This document shows, piece after piece, positions 24,360-32,666 of a DNA stretch of 64,000 nt. Below the pieces are notes generated by a model, which did no database searches, was not told where the DNA came from, and saw only the letters and a program-made list of their open reading frames with translations. The position numbers and the translations under genes are program-made. Positions within the stretch are counted from its first letter, which is position 1. Each line of letters starts with the position of its first letter. Origin of the DNA: Maliibacterium massiliense (GTDB taxonomy: Bacteria > Bacillota > Clostridia > Christensenellales > Maliibacteriaceae); assembly GCF_900604345.1 (NCBI RefSeq), contig NZ_LR026983.1, forward strand, positions 1,860,001 through 1,924,000, written 5' to 3'.

Positions 24360-26522
24360 TCACAGGATAAGGCCGGCGGCGATCGATGCCGCCAGCAGGA
24401 CGCAGAACACAGCATCCCACGCAGAAAACCGAAGCGACAGATAGTTGCTTTTGCGGCGGGTTAAGTCGATGCCCCGTGTTTCGGCGGAGGCGGACAGCGT
24501 CTCGGCGATGCGGATAACGCGCAAAGCCATCGGCACGGTCAGTATTTCGATATAGGATGACAGCGCTCGCAGCTTCTGAAGCGGCGATGTGAACGCGCCC
24601 CGGGTGCGGATGGATTGCCGCAGCAACTTCATGTCTCCCGACAGCACCGGGAAAAAGCGGAAGATCACTGCCACGATCATGATAAATCGCTCCGGCAGGT
24701 GCAGATTGCGCAGCGCTGCCAGGGTGCGGCTGGCTTCATTCCGCCCAATCAGCGTCCGCATGGAAATGCCGATGGCGATGATGCGCGGGAACAGCACCAG
24801 CATAAAGGAAAACACCGTGCCCGGCAGCAGAGCGTTTGCCGCCCACAGCAGCCCAAAGCTCATCCCGCCGGCCAGCGCCGTTCCGAGCCAGCCGTCCGCT
24901 GCGGTCAGCAGGATCAGTGCCGTATATACGGCATAAACTAAGTGGTTGTTGGATGTGGAGATCACGACCAGCAGGGCCAGCCAGTAAAGCAGCTTCGTTG
25001 CCGGGTGGAATCGTTCTTTATGCTGTTTTTTCGCAGGAGCATTGGAAAGATGAAAGCGCTCCATATATTGCCGTACCGCTTGCAAATCTCGTTTTGAATG
25101 AACGGGAAATTCTATTTCTGCATGCCCATCCGACAGCCCAATGCAGCGGTCACACGCACCTGCAATCAGCTCCAGATCATGGGTGATGGTGAGAACAGTC
25201 TTTTCCTTCCGCATCTCCCGGATCAGCGCTGCGCACCGCTCCAGACTTTCCGCGTCCTGTCCTGCTGTCGGCTCGTCCAGTATGACGATCGGCTTGTCGG
25301 ATAGATACGCCATCATCAGCGTCAGACGCTGCATCTGCCCGCCGGAGAGGGAAAAGGGATGCCGGTTGCGGCAGTCCCATAGATCCATACTTTTCAGCAG
25401 CGCTTCCGTTTTTGCTTCAAACTCCGGCGTCACCGCATGGCCGTATTGCAGTTCGTGCAGGACGGAGCCTGTGAAGAACTGGAACTCCGCCTCCTGAAGG
25501 ATGAACAGCACTTGCTTTTGCAGCTGCTTTGGATTTTGCGGCTTTCCGAAAAGCATTATCCTGCCGCCGGAGGGGCGGTAAAGCCCTGCAATCAGCTTGC
25601 CGATGGTCGTTTTGCCGCAGCCGTTTGCGCCCACAAGGCCGACGATCTCATGCTCACGGACGGAAAAGCTGACACCAGAGAGGGTATCTTTGGCCTTCCT
25701 GCCGTATGTATAGCGGACATCTGAGACGGCAAGCGCCGTCGGCGCGGTTTTCGGCAGCGGCTCTTTCTCCGGCACGGTGATCTCCGCAAGGTCGAGCGTG
25801 CGCAGAGAAAGTGTTTGTCTCCGCTCCACTGAGAACGCCTTTGCCTCTGCGGCAGTGTATTTTCCTTTGATCTCGCCGTCTGCCATGACCCAAAATTCGT
25901 CGGCAATGTCGGCAAGATAGTAGAGTCGGTGCTCGCTGAGCAGCAGCGTTTTGCCCTGCTTTTTCAGGGCAAGCAGAATCTCTTTTAACTGCTGCGTGGC
26001 TGCAAAGTCCAGATTGGCCGTGGGCTCATCCAGCAGAAAAATATCTGTGTCCATTGCCCACGCGGACAAGATGGAGATGAGCTGTCGCTCGCCGCTGGAC
26101 AACTCGTAGACATTGCGATCCTTCAGCCGCTCCAGATGAAAGATCCGGAAGGCCTCGTCTACCCGCCGTCGGATTTTATCTTGCGGCAGACCGTGATTTT
26201 CAAGACCGAAGGCCACTTCATTGGAACTGTTCACGGTGAAAAACTGGCTGCGAGGATCCTGAAAGACCGATGCGGCCAACTCACCGATCTCGCCGATACG
26301 CATCCCGGCGGTGTCTTGCCCGTTCAGGCGGCAAAAGCCTTTTAGCTCTCCCTCATAAAACTGCGGTATCAGTCCGTTGATGCACCGCAGCAGCGTGGAT
26401 TTTCCGCATCCGCTGCCGCCGCAGAGCACCACGCAGCGTCCGGCCGGGATGCCGCCGCCGATCTGTCGGAGGATGGGCAGCTTTGCCTCCGCATATTGGA
26501 ATTCAAATTCAAAATCTATCAT
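24360..26522 (-). CDS. ECF transporter fusion: two ATPase domains plus EcfT
   Basis: A 720-aa protein in three parts. Residues 1-230 are ATPase 1 (Walker A GGSGCGKST, signature LSSGERQ, Walker B IFLLDEPTANLDF). Residues 255-480 are ATPase 2 (GANGCGKTT, LSGGQMQR, IVILDEPTAGQDA). Residues 500-720 are an EcfT/CbiQ membrane domain with ALRNLHLPERF and TRGAF coupling regions. ECF modules normally use separate EcfA, EcfA' and EcfT proteins; a one-chain A-A-T fusion is uncommon. The start follows AAGAG six bases upstream. It should energise the MptD-like S component. Confidence 0.85.
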   Translation of the reverse strand: MIDFEFEFQYAEAKLPILRQIGGGIPAGRCVVLCGGSGCGKSTLLRCINGLIPQFYEGELKGFCRLNGQDTAGMRIGEIGELAASVFQDPRSQFFTVNSSNEVAFGLENHGLPQDKIRRRVDEAFRIFHLERLKDRNVYELSSGERQLISILSAWAMDTDIFLLDEPTANLDFAATQQLKEILLALKKQGKTLLLSEHRLYYLADIADEFWVMADGEIKGKYTAAEAKAFSVERRQTLSLRTLDLAEITVPEKEPLPKTAPTALAVSDVRYTYGRKAKDTLSGVSFSVREHEIVGLVGANGCGKTTIGKLIAGLYRPSGGRIMLFGKPQNPKQLQKQVLFILQEAEFQFFTGSVLHELQYGHAVTPEFEAKTEALLKSMDLWDCRNRHPFSLSGGQMQRLTLMMAYLSDKPIVILDEPTAGQDAESLERCAALIREMRKEKTVLTITHDLELIAGACDRCIGLSDGHAEIEFPVHSKRDLQAVRQYMERFHLSNAPAKKQHKERFHPATKLLYWLALLVVISTSNNHLVYAVYTALILLTAADGWLGTALAGGMSFGLLWAANALLPGTVFSFMLVLFPRIIAIGISMRTLIGRNEASRTLAALRNLHLPERFIMIVAVIFRFFPVLSGDMKLLRQSIRTRGAFTSPLQKLRALSSYIEILTVPMALRVIRIAETLSASAETRGIDLTRRKSNYLSLRFSAWDAVFCVLLAASIAAGLIL

Positions 26523-26609
26523 CGCAAACTCTTTTCTTATTAGTTAGTCGTCTCTAACCAACAGTCGTAAGAAACGGACGGATGGACCGTCCGAATCAAC
26601 CTTTCGGAT

Positions 26610-27218
26610 TTATTGCAAGGTATCGCATAGCTGCCGCCAGCCAGCGTTGGTGAAATCAAAGACTGCCTGTAAGCAGGTAAGCATTCTGCCTTCCTCCATA
26701 TGCTGATCCAGCAGCTGGCGGAAGTACCAGAACTGTGAGCCCATCAAAAGACGGATCGCATCGGCATTTGGCGCTTTCCCATAGATATGCGAAAAGAATT
26801 CCACCGTTTGCTCCGCTTTACGGTTCATCAGTTCATGCAGCACGGTTTCCATGGAGCTGCCATCGCTGCGGCAGAAAAATAAAGTGCAGTCATTGCAGTG
26901 CTCGGTCAGCAGTTGAAAATATACCTGTTCTTCGGCGTTTATGGCGCGGAGGATATCATCCGGCTGCGCGCTGTGCTTTGCTTTTTCGTATTCTTCCGCG
27001 ATGGGAGCAAAGAGAACCTGCATCGTCTCAAAAAAATCCTGAAGCAGACTGGCAAACAACGCGTCTTTATTCTTGTACCTTGTGTAGATTGCCCCTGTGG
27101 TGACACCGGCTTTTTCGGCGATCTTGTGCAGAGAGGCTTTCTGAAAGCCGTAAGCAAGAAATTCCGAATAAGCAGCCTGAATGATCCCATCATCCAGGGA
27201 GTGATCCCTATTGGCCAT
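26610..27218 (-). CDS. TetR-family transcriptional regulator
   Basis: A 202-aa repressor. The helix-turn-helix is at about residues 12-55 (IIQAAYSEFLAYGFQKASLHKIAEKAGVTTGAIYTRYKNKDALF) and the rest is the helical ligand-binding core, with a cysteine pair (CNDCTLFFC) that could sense ligand or thiol state. AGAGGGGG precedes the ATG. It is first in the minus-strand operon, and a 30-bp operator-like palindrome sits 24 bp upstream, so it probably represses its own operon including the ECF and exporter genes. Confidence 0.9.
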   Translation of the reverse strand: MANRDHSLDDGIIQAAYSEFLAYGFQKASLHKIAEKAGVTTGAIYTRYKNKDALFASLLQDFFETMQVLFAPIAEEYEKAKHSAQPDDILRAINAEEQVYFQLLTEHCNDCTLFFCRSDGSSMETVLHELMNRKAEQTVEFFSHIYGKAPNADAIRLLMGSQFWYFRQLLDQHMEEGRMLTCLQAVFDFTNAGWRQLCDTLQ

Positions 27219-27241
27219 GTTTTCCCCCTCTGCCCCTAAAT

Positions 27242-27271
27242 AATAATGCCATTATCGATAACAGCATTATT
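27242..27271. promoter_or_regulatory. Nested palindromic operator for the TetR regulator
   Basis: AATAATGC (27242-27249) and GCATTATT (27264-27271) are perfect inverted arms around an inner palindrome TTATCGATAA at 27252-27261. Overall length and symmetry match TetR operators. It lies in the AT-rich region upstream of the regulator's start. Confidence 0.75.
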
Positions 27272-27346
27272 GTAGCGCTCTTTTTGCTGCTTGTCAATGC
27301 GAATTGCACACTGCTTTGCAAAAACACTCCTTGACAAATCTCGTCT

Positions 27347-28897
27347 CAGAAAGCCCTGCTGAGCAAGTACGCCGCCGATCATGGATTTCGGAACACCCGG
27401 TTCTTCGTGGACGATGGCTTCTCAGGAACCAGCTTTCAAAGGCCGGGGTTCCAGGAGATGATGCGATATGTGGAGGATTACAGCGTATCCGCTGTAATTG
27501 TCAAAGACCTGTCCCGGCTGGGCAGGGAGTATTCCTACATGGGGCGATTGCAGGATTTCATCTTCCCTGCCTATGACGTCCGCTTTATCGCCATCAACGA
27601 CGATGTGGACAGCGCCAAAGGGGAAAATGATTTTGCGGTGTTCAAAAATGTATTCAACGACTACTACGCCAAGGATACCAGCAAGAAAATCCGGGCAGTG
27701 GTTAAGATGCGGGGCGAAGCCGGGGAGCATATCGCCAGCAATCCGCCCTATGGGTACATAAAAGACCCGCAGGACAAAAAGAAATGGATTGTAGACGAAG
27801 AAGCGGCAAAGGTGGTGCAGCGTATCTTCAACCTCTGCATTGCCGGAAAAGGCCCCATGCAGATTGCAAAAACCCTCACAGCCGACAGGGTGCTGACCGT
27901 CACCGCCTATCACGCCAGGCAAAAGGGCTGGGTCATGCCGGAGAACCTATACCGTTGGAATACCAACGCCGTGCTTAGAATTTTGGAGCGGCGGGAGTAC
28001 ACGGGCTGTACCGTAAACTTCAAGACTTATACCAAGTCCCTGAAATTCAAAAAGCGGATGGAAAACCCGGTTGAGAACCAGCGAGTTTTTGAGGACACAC
28101 AGCCCGCCATCATTGATAAGGGACAGTGGGAACGGGTACAGGAACTTCGGAAGAACAAACGCAGGCCGACAAAAACAGGAAGAACCAGCATGTTCTCCGG
28201 CCTGCTCTACTGCGCCGACTGCGGGGCCAAGCTGTATTTCTGCACCTGCAATACCTACAAAGACGACAGCCAGAATCATTTTGTCTGCTCCAATTACAAG
28301 AGCAACACCGGCTCCTGCAAAATCCACTATATCCGGGAACAGGTGCTTTACCGGATTGTGCTGGAAACCATACGGCAGACATTGAGTTATGTCCGTATGT
28401 TCCGGAAGGATTTCAAGCTGGAAATGCTGGCGCAGGACGAGGAAAGCCGCAAGGCCGAACTGGCAGAAAAACAGAAAGCCCTCTCCGGGGCGAAAAAACG
28501 GATGGAGGACTTGGACCGGATTATCCAGCATATCTATGAGGACAATGTGCTGGGCAAGCTGTCTGACAGCCGGTACCTAAAATTATCCCGCCAATATGAG
28601 AAGGAGCAGGCAGAGATTGAGCAGCTTGCCGCCGTACTGGAACGGGAAATTGAAGCACAGGCCGGGCAGGTTTCCGATGTGAATGAGTTTCTGAAGCTGG
28701 TGGACAAGTACCTGGATATTCCAGAGCTTGATGCCGCCATTCTCAATGAACTTGTGAGCAAGGTTGTAGTACACAGCCCGGTAAGGGAGAACGGAAGAAA
28801 GCGGTTGCGAATCGACCTGTACTTCACCTATGTGGGGCAAATCCGCATCCCCTTGAAGATTGGAAGGGAGTCCCTAAATGAATCGGAACCGGCGTGA
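27347..28897 (+). pseudogene. 5'-truncated large serine recombinase (TndX/resolvase type)
   Basis: The homologous frame begins at QKALLSKYAADHGF (27347) and runs to the end, about 516 codons. It has the end of the resolvase domain (FFVDDGFSGTSFQRPGFQ, then IVKDLSRLGREYSYMG), the recombinase domain, a zinc-ribbon (CADCGAKLYFC ... C) and a coiled coil. The first 30 or so residues, including the catalytic Ser of YxRxS, are missing, and an in-frame TGA stands at 27332. The only plausible restart is GTG at 27407. It should not catalyse excision. Confidence 0.85.
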
Positions 28898-28930
28898 CCT
28901 AACACGCCGGTTCCTACCAAAATTCTTTTT
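28885..28930 (+). terminator. Inverted repeat ending the recombinase gene
   Basis: GGAACCGGCGTG (28885-28896) and CACGCCGGTTCC (28903-28914) are a perfect 12-bp stem around a six-base loop, overlapping the recombinase stop; a TTCTTTTT tract follows ten bases on. It is symmetrical and could also stop rpiB transcription from the other side. Confidence 0.65.
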
Positions 28931-28969
28931 ACTTCCTTATGGGACGTTGCCTAATTGCGGGGCGCTTTT
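28925..28969 (+). other. attR: right junction of the integrated element
   Basis: The element's right end has TACTTCCTTATG (28930-28941) and GTTGCC, then TAAT (28952-28955), then the second half of the chromosomal hairpin, TGCGGGGCGCTTTT (28956-28969). The inner sequence is the inverse complement of the left end at matching distances. Confidence 0.8.
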
Positions 28970-28984
28970 CTGTGCGTTGGACGC

Positions 28985-29464
28985 TCAGCCGTAGATGTCC
29001 TCCTCGATTTTGGCAATCTGCTCCAGCGCGCCGGAGAGAAAGGCACGGCTGCTCTCGCTGCGGCCGTCCGCAAAAGGGGTGTCCAGGAAGGTGTGCGCCA
29101 TCTGGATGCCCAAATGTGGCGCGATCAAAAAGCCGCCCATGGCCAGTATGTTGCAGTTGTTGATGGCGCGGCACTGGCGCACCGCGTAATCGGTCTCGCA
29201 CACGGCGCAGGCCACGCCTTTGAACTTGTTGGCCACGATATGCACGCCCATGCCTGTGCCGCAGAAGATGATGGCACGCGAGAATGTGCCCTCGGATACG
29301 GCCTTGCCCGCGCGGCGGCCCACCTCGTAGTAGTCCACCTCGTGCGCCGCATCGAGGGTCCCTACGTCCGTTACCTCGTAGCCCAGGGCTTCCAGGTCCG
29401 CCTTGACGGCGTTTTTCAGCTGCAGACCTGCGGGATCTGCGCCGACAAGAATGCGTTTGTCCAT
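28985..29464 (-). CDS. rpiB: Ribose-5-phosphate isomerase B (RpiB/LacAB family)
   Basis: A 159-aa cytoplasmic isomerase, D-ribose 5-phosphate to D-ribulose 5-phosphate or a related aldose/ketose phosphate pair. The opening ILVGADPAGLQLKN (phosphate-binding Asp) and the catalytic region IIFCGTGMGVHIVANK with its Cys-Gly-Thr-Gly motif are diagnostic. AGGAGG precedes the ATG. It is divergent from the sugar ABC transporter genes. Its terminator has been split by the element's insertion. Confidence 0.92.
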   Translation of the reverse strand: MDKRILVGADPAGLQLKNAVKADLEALGYEVTDVGTLDAAHEVDYYEVGRRAGKAVSEGTFSRAIIFCGTGMGVHIVANKFKGVACAVCETDYAVRQCRAINNCNILAMGGFLIAPHLGIQMAHTFLDTPFADGRSESSRAFLSGALEQIAKIEEDIYG

Positions 29465-29525
29465 GTTGTTCCTCCTAAAAAGTTGTTTGTTTTTGTGGCG
29501 GGAATGTGAGGAATATGTTTGCTTT

Positions 29526-29534
29526 ATTATAGCA
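29526..29534 (-). promoter_or_regulatory. Extended -10 promoter of rpiB
   Basis: The minus strand reads TGCTATAAT, an extended -10, 62 bp upstream of the rpiB start; no clear -35. Confidence 0.55.
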
Positions 29535-29764
29535 GGAAATGAAACAAAAGTACACAGTTTGCCAACGTAGGATTTTTATGCGGCTTGCAAACCCATTCAT
29601 TGACGTTTTTCAAGAAAAACGTTTGTGTTGGATTGTCAAGTGTAGTAAATGCAAGAAATTGATAGGAATAGAAGATAATCATGCGCAAAGTGATTTTATA
29701 TCGGGGAGACGATTAAATACTCTCAAAAGGATAGAAATTTGACAGGAAATCGTCGGAAAACTGT

Positions 29765-29793
29765 TTGACACGCCACAGGCCTTTCTGTATAAT
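29765..29793 (+). promoter_or_regulatory. Perfect consensus vegetative promoter of the first binding-protein gene
   Basis: TTGACA (29765-29770), exactly 17 bp, TATAAT (29788-29793): a full match to the sigma-A consensus, leaving a leader of about 158 nt. Confidence 0.9.
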
Positions 29794-29958
29794 GAGTTTA
29801 TCAAAAAGCGGTACAAACAATGTTGGAACGAGCGTGGCACATTTTGTATGATTTTAAAAACTGTTTTTAGGGAGAGACGGTTTTTTCAGTCTAACAAAAA
29901 GTTCGTTCCATCGATTGTACAGTAAATGCACCCACAAAACTTAAGGAGGTAACCCAAG

Positions 29959-31023
29959 GTGAGCAAGAAAACTGCGAAAATCTTGACCCTGATCCTGGTG
30001 ATCGTGGTCAGCGCAAGCCTGTTGATGGCATGCGCAAACAAATCCGGCGGCGATGTTTCCGTCACCCCGTCCGTCAGCCAGAAGGTCGTGACGGCTGACG
30101 ATGACGACAAGGATGACAAACCGTCCGCCAGTGCTTCTGCGAAGAAGCGTTCCTTCGGCATGGCGATCAAAACATTGACCAACCCGTTCTTTGTTGACAT
30201 CAAGACGGCCATCGAAGAGAACCTCAAAGAGGGTGACACCCTGCACGTTGTTGACAACAACAATGACGCCAACAAGCAGATGACTGACTTGGAAGACCTG
30301 ATGACGGCCGGCCATGACGCGCTGTTTGTCACCCCGTGCGACTACCGTGGCATCATCCCCTCGCTGCAGAAGGCACGCGAGAAGAAGATCCCCGTCATCC
30401 TGGTTGACTCGCTGTGCGAGGACATGAGCCTGCCGGCCGGCAGCGCCGCGTCCGACAACTTCCAGGGCGGCAAACTGTGCGGCGAAGCCCTTGCCAAGGA
30501 TATCGGCGGCAAAGGCAAGATCGCAATCTTTGAGAACACCATGTCCCCCCCGCCGCGCGAGCGCGTTGCAGGCGTGGAGGAAGTGCTCAAAGGCTATCCC
30601 GACATCCAGGTCGTCGTTCGTGAGAACGGCAAAGGCCAGGTTGATACCGGTCAGCAGGCAATGGAGAACTTCCTGCAGGCCGAGCCCGAGCTGGTTGCTG
30701 TATTCTCGATGAACGACCCCTCCGCCCAGGGCTGCGTGGCGGCCATCGAGGCGGCTGGCAAGATCGGCCAGATCAAGGTCTACGGCGTTGACGGCTCCGA
30801 GAAGAGCAAAGAGCTGATCAAAGAGGGCAAACAGACCGGTACCGCGGCGCAGTTCCCCATGAAGATGGGCGAACAGGCCGTGAAGGAAGCCTATAAGATT
30901 CTCGATGAGATCGACGGCGGCAAGACCCTTGACGAGATCTGCAAAGCTGGCGAGCATCACATCAAGATCCCCTGCGAGTACATCGATGCCTCCAACGTCG
31001 ATAAGTACATCGGACAGAAATAA
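29959..31023 (+). CDS. Sugar ABC transporter substrate-binding lipoprotein (RbsB-like), copy 1
   Basis: A 354-aa extracellular lipoprotein. The signal ends in LLMACANKS, so Cys20 is lipidated; a charged Asp/Lys/Ser linker follows. The type I periplasmic-binding fold (AIKTLTNPFFVDIKTAIEE, DLEDLMTAGHDALFVTPCDY, VFSMNDPSAQGCVAAIEA, VYGVDGS) resembles ribose-binding proteins. The start is GTG, ten bases after AAGGAGGT. It is a near-duplicate of the gene at 31598-32650, about two-thirds identical by eye, and has its own promoter and terminator. Confidence 0.9.
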   Translation: MSKKTAKILTLILVIVVSASLLMACANKSGGDVSVTPSVSQKVVTADDDDKDDKPSASASAKKRSFGMAIKTLTNPFFVDIKTAIEENLKEGDTLHVVDNNNDANKQMTDLEDLMTAGHDALFVTPCDYRGIIPSLQKAREKKIPVILVDSLCEDMSLPAGSAASDNFQGGKLCGEALAKDIGGKGKIAIFENTMSPPPRERVAGVEEVLKGYPDIQVVVRENGKGQVDTGQQAMENFLQAEPELVAVFSMNDPSAQGCVAAIEAAGKIGQIKVYGVDGSEKSKELIKEGKQTGTAAQFPMKMGEQAVKEAYKILDEIDGGKTLDEICKAGEHHIKIPCEYIDASNVDKYIGQK

Positions 31024-31039
31024 GCTACTGTGCCAACCC

Positions 31040-31073
31040 AAAAGAGCCTGGCAATCTGCCAGGCTCTTTTTTT
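31040..31073 (+). terminator. Terminator of binding-protein gene 1
   Basis: AAAAGAGCCTGGCA and TGCCAGGCTCTTTT form a 14-bp perfect stem with a three-base loop and T-run. Confidence 0.9.
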
Positions 31074-31174
31074 GCGTGTACAGAGCCGTGAAGGCTATCT
31101 GCAAGGCAGGTCCCTTGCCAGTAAAAGTGTGGCTGCACAACGCGCAAACGGCGGGCGGCAAGGGGCAAAATAGG

Positions 31175-31195
31175 AGATGTTTTGAACATCTTTTT
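31175..31195 (+). terminator. Small second terminator-like hairpin
   Basis: AGATGTT (31175-31181) and AACATCT (31185-31191) with a three-base loop are followed by TTTT. It may back up the terminator at 31040. Confidence 0.5.
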
Positions 31196-31405
31196 GTATA
31201 ATTCCGCGATTTTTAAGAAGCATTTGGGTAACAGTACCATAAAAGTAGGTAAATTCTTGTATAGTATTGCCTGTCAAAGAGAGAAATGCAGAGGAAATAC
31301 GCTATATAGTGACCTATCCGTTAAGGACAAGGGGATAATCCCATCTGGATATGCAAATCAGCTATTTTTAGCTGGAGAAACGCCGAAAACGGTATGCGGC
31401 GCGCG

Positions 31406-31434
31406 TTGACGCACCCGATTGGAACCTTTACAAT
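31406..31434 (+). promoter_or_regulatory. Promoter of binding-protein gene 2
   Basis: TTGACG (31406-31411), 17-bp spacer, TACAAT (31429-31434). Confidence 0.75.
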
Positions 31435-31597
31435 TAAAGTCGTCCAAGTTATTTGGCAGGTAAAACGTTTGTCCGCGTGCATGAGCCAGCGCAGACGGGT
31501 TGGGAGAAAGCCCTCTGATTGGCTGCGGATAGGCGGCTGTGCCAAAGCGGAACGGATATGTAAGGGAACCCACACAACACAAGGAGGTAAACACAAG

Positions 31598-32650
31598 GTG
31601 AGCAAGAAAACTGCAAAAATCCTGACCCTGGTCGTGACGATCATGGTCGCCGCAAGCCTGCTGATGGCTTGCACGCCCAAGGTTGAGTCCGTGGCGCCCT
31701 CCATTAGCCAGCAGGTCGTAACCGCTGACGATGAGAAGCAGGATGCCAACGACGTGAACCTTTCGGAAAAGAAACGTACCTTTGGCCTGAGCATCAAAAC
31801 GCTGACCAACCCGTTCTTTGTCAACGTCAAGGACGCCATCGAGGATAACCTCAAAGAGGGCGACACCCTGGTTGTCACCGACGCCAACAACGACGCCAAC
31901 AAACAGATGACGGACATGGAGGACCTGGTCACGTCCGGTCACGACGTGATCTTCTGCAGCCCCGTCGACTACCGCGGCATCAAACCCGCGCTGGAGAACG
32001 CCCACAGCAAGGGCATCCCCGTTGTGCTGGTTGACTCCCTGGCCTTCGACATGAACCTCGTCGCCGGCTCCTCGGTCTCTGACAACGTGCAGGCCGGCCG
32101 CCTGGCCGCCGAGGCGCTTGCCAAGGATATCAAAGAGGAAGGCAAGATCTGCATCTTCGAGAACACCACTTCTCCCGCGGTGCGCGAACGTGTGCAGGGC
32201 TTTGAGGAAGTCATCAAGAATTTCCCCAACATCGAGATTGCTGCCCGTGAGAACGGCAAAGGCCAGATCGATACCGCGCTGCCCGTCATGGAAAACTTCA
32301 TGCAGGCTGTGCCCGACATGAAGGCTGTGTTCTCCATGAACGACCCCTCAGCCGAAGGCTGCATCGCAGCTGTGGAAGCCGCTGGCAAAACCGGCGACAT
32401 CCTGGTCTACGGCATTGACGGTTCCGATAAGGGCAAACAGCTGGTCAAAGATGGCAAGCAGGCTGGTACCGCCGCGCAGTTCCCCCTGAAGATGGGCGAG
32501 CAGGCGGCCGTGCAGGCTTACAAAATCCTGGCTGATCTGGAGAGCGGCAAATCGCTTGACGAGATCATTACCGCCGGCACTTACAACGTGAAGATCCCCT
32601 GCGAGTGGATTGATGCGTCCAACGTGGACCAGTACATCACGCAGAAGTAA
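31598..32650 (+). CDS. Sugar ABC transporter substrate-binding lipoprotein (RbsB-like), copy 2
   Basis: A 350-aa lipoprotein with signal MSKKTAKILTLVVTIMVAASLLMAC and the same fold as copy 1 (SIKTLTNPFFVNVKDAIED, DMEDLVTSGHDVIFCSPVDY, VFSMNDPSAEGCIAAVEA, VYGIDGS). Differences concentrate in the linker after the lipid anchor and in scattered fold positions, which could alter ligand preference. GTG start at 31598 after AAGGAGG; the upstream frame to 31394 is leader. It precedes the ATPase and permease genes by 1 kb and likely feeds the same transporter. Confidence 0.9.
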   Translation: MSKKTAKILTLVVTIMVAASLLMACTPKVESVAPSISQQVVTADDEKQDANDVNLSEKKRTFGLSIKTLTNPFFVNVKDAIEDNLKEGDTLVVTDANNDANKQMTDMEDLVTSGHDVIFCSPVDYRGIKPALENAHSKGIPVVLVDSLAFDMNLVAGSSVSDNVQAGRLAAEALAKDIKEEGKICIFENTTSPAVRERVQGFEEVIKNFPNIEIAARENGKGQIDTALPVMENFMQAVPDMKAVFSMNDPSAEGCIAAVEAAGKTGDILVYGIDGSDKGKQLVKDGKQAGTAAQFPLKMGEQAAVQAYKILADLESGKSLDEIITAGTYNVKIPCEWIDASNVDQYITQK

Positions 32651-32666
32651 GCGCGTTTCGTCAACC

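Larger units (their letters stand above)
18785..28951. mobile_element. Integrated element (about 10.2 kb) of large-serine-recombinase type, recombinase truncated
   Basis: The ends are defined by the direct repeat TAAT and by the two halves of one terminator hairpin (18768-18780 and 28956-28968). The interior has a truncated large serine recombinase next to the right end, terminator and leader sequences typical of gut Clostridia elements at the left end, and base and codon use with less GC than the flanks. Cargo is a truncated methyltransferase, an ATC-hydrolase-family protein, a heterodimeric ABC exporter, an MptD-like protein, an EcfAA-EcfT fusion and a TetR regulator. No relaxase or conjugation genes remain, so it is a deleted derivative or a small mobilizable element. 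Confidence 0.8.
29465..29958. other. Divergent control region between rpiB and the sugar transporter genes
   Basis: This AT-rich stretch contains the rpiB -10, the consensus promoter at 29765-29793 and the leader of the first binding-protein gene. In the leader, GGAACGA (29824-29830) could pair with TCGTTCC about 75 bases later, enclosing an A-rich/T-rich hairpin. A 67-codon frame at 29539-29742 has no usable ribosome binding site. Confidence 0.55.
31074..31597 (+). other. Intergenic region and leader of binding-protein gene 2
   Basis: Beyond the first terminator there is a second small hairpin (31175-31191), an AT-rich part with TATAAT-like words but no paired -35, then a good promoter at 31406-31434 and a leader of about 157 nt. 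Both binding-protein genes share similar sequence just before the GTG, consistent with duplication including the leader end. No gene is evident. Confidence 0.6.

Noticed and set aside
29539..29742. 67-codon frame upstream of the binding-protein gene
   Set aside because: No properly spaced ribosome binding site, AT-rich control region, and the -10 of rpiB lies just before it. The KCSKCKK motif alone is not enough.
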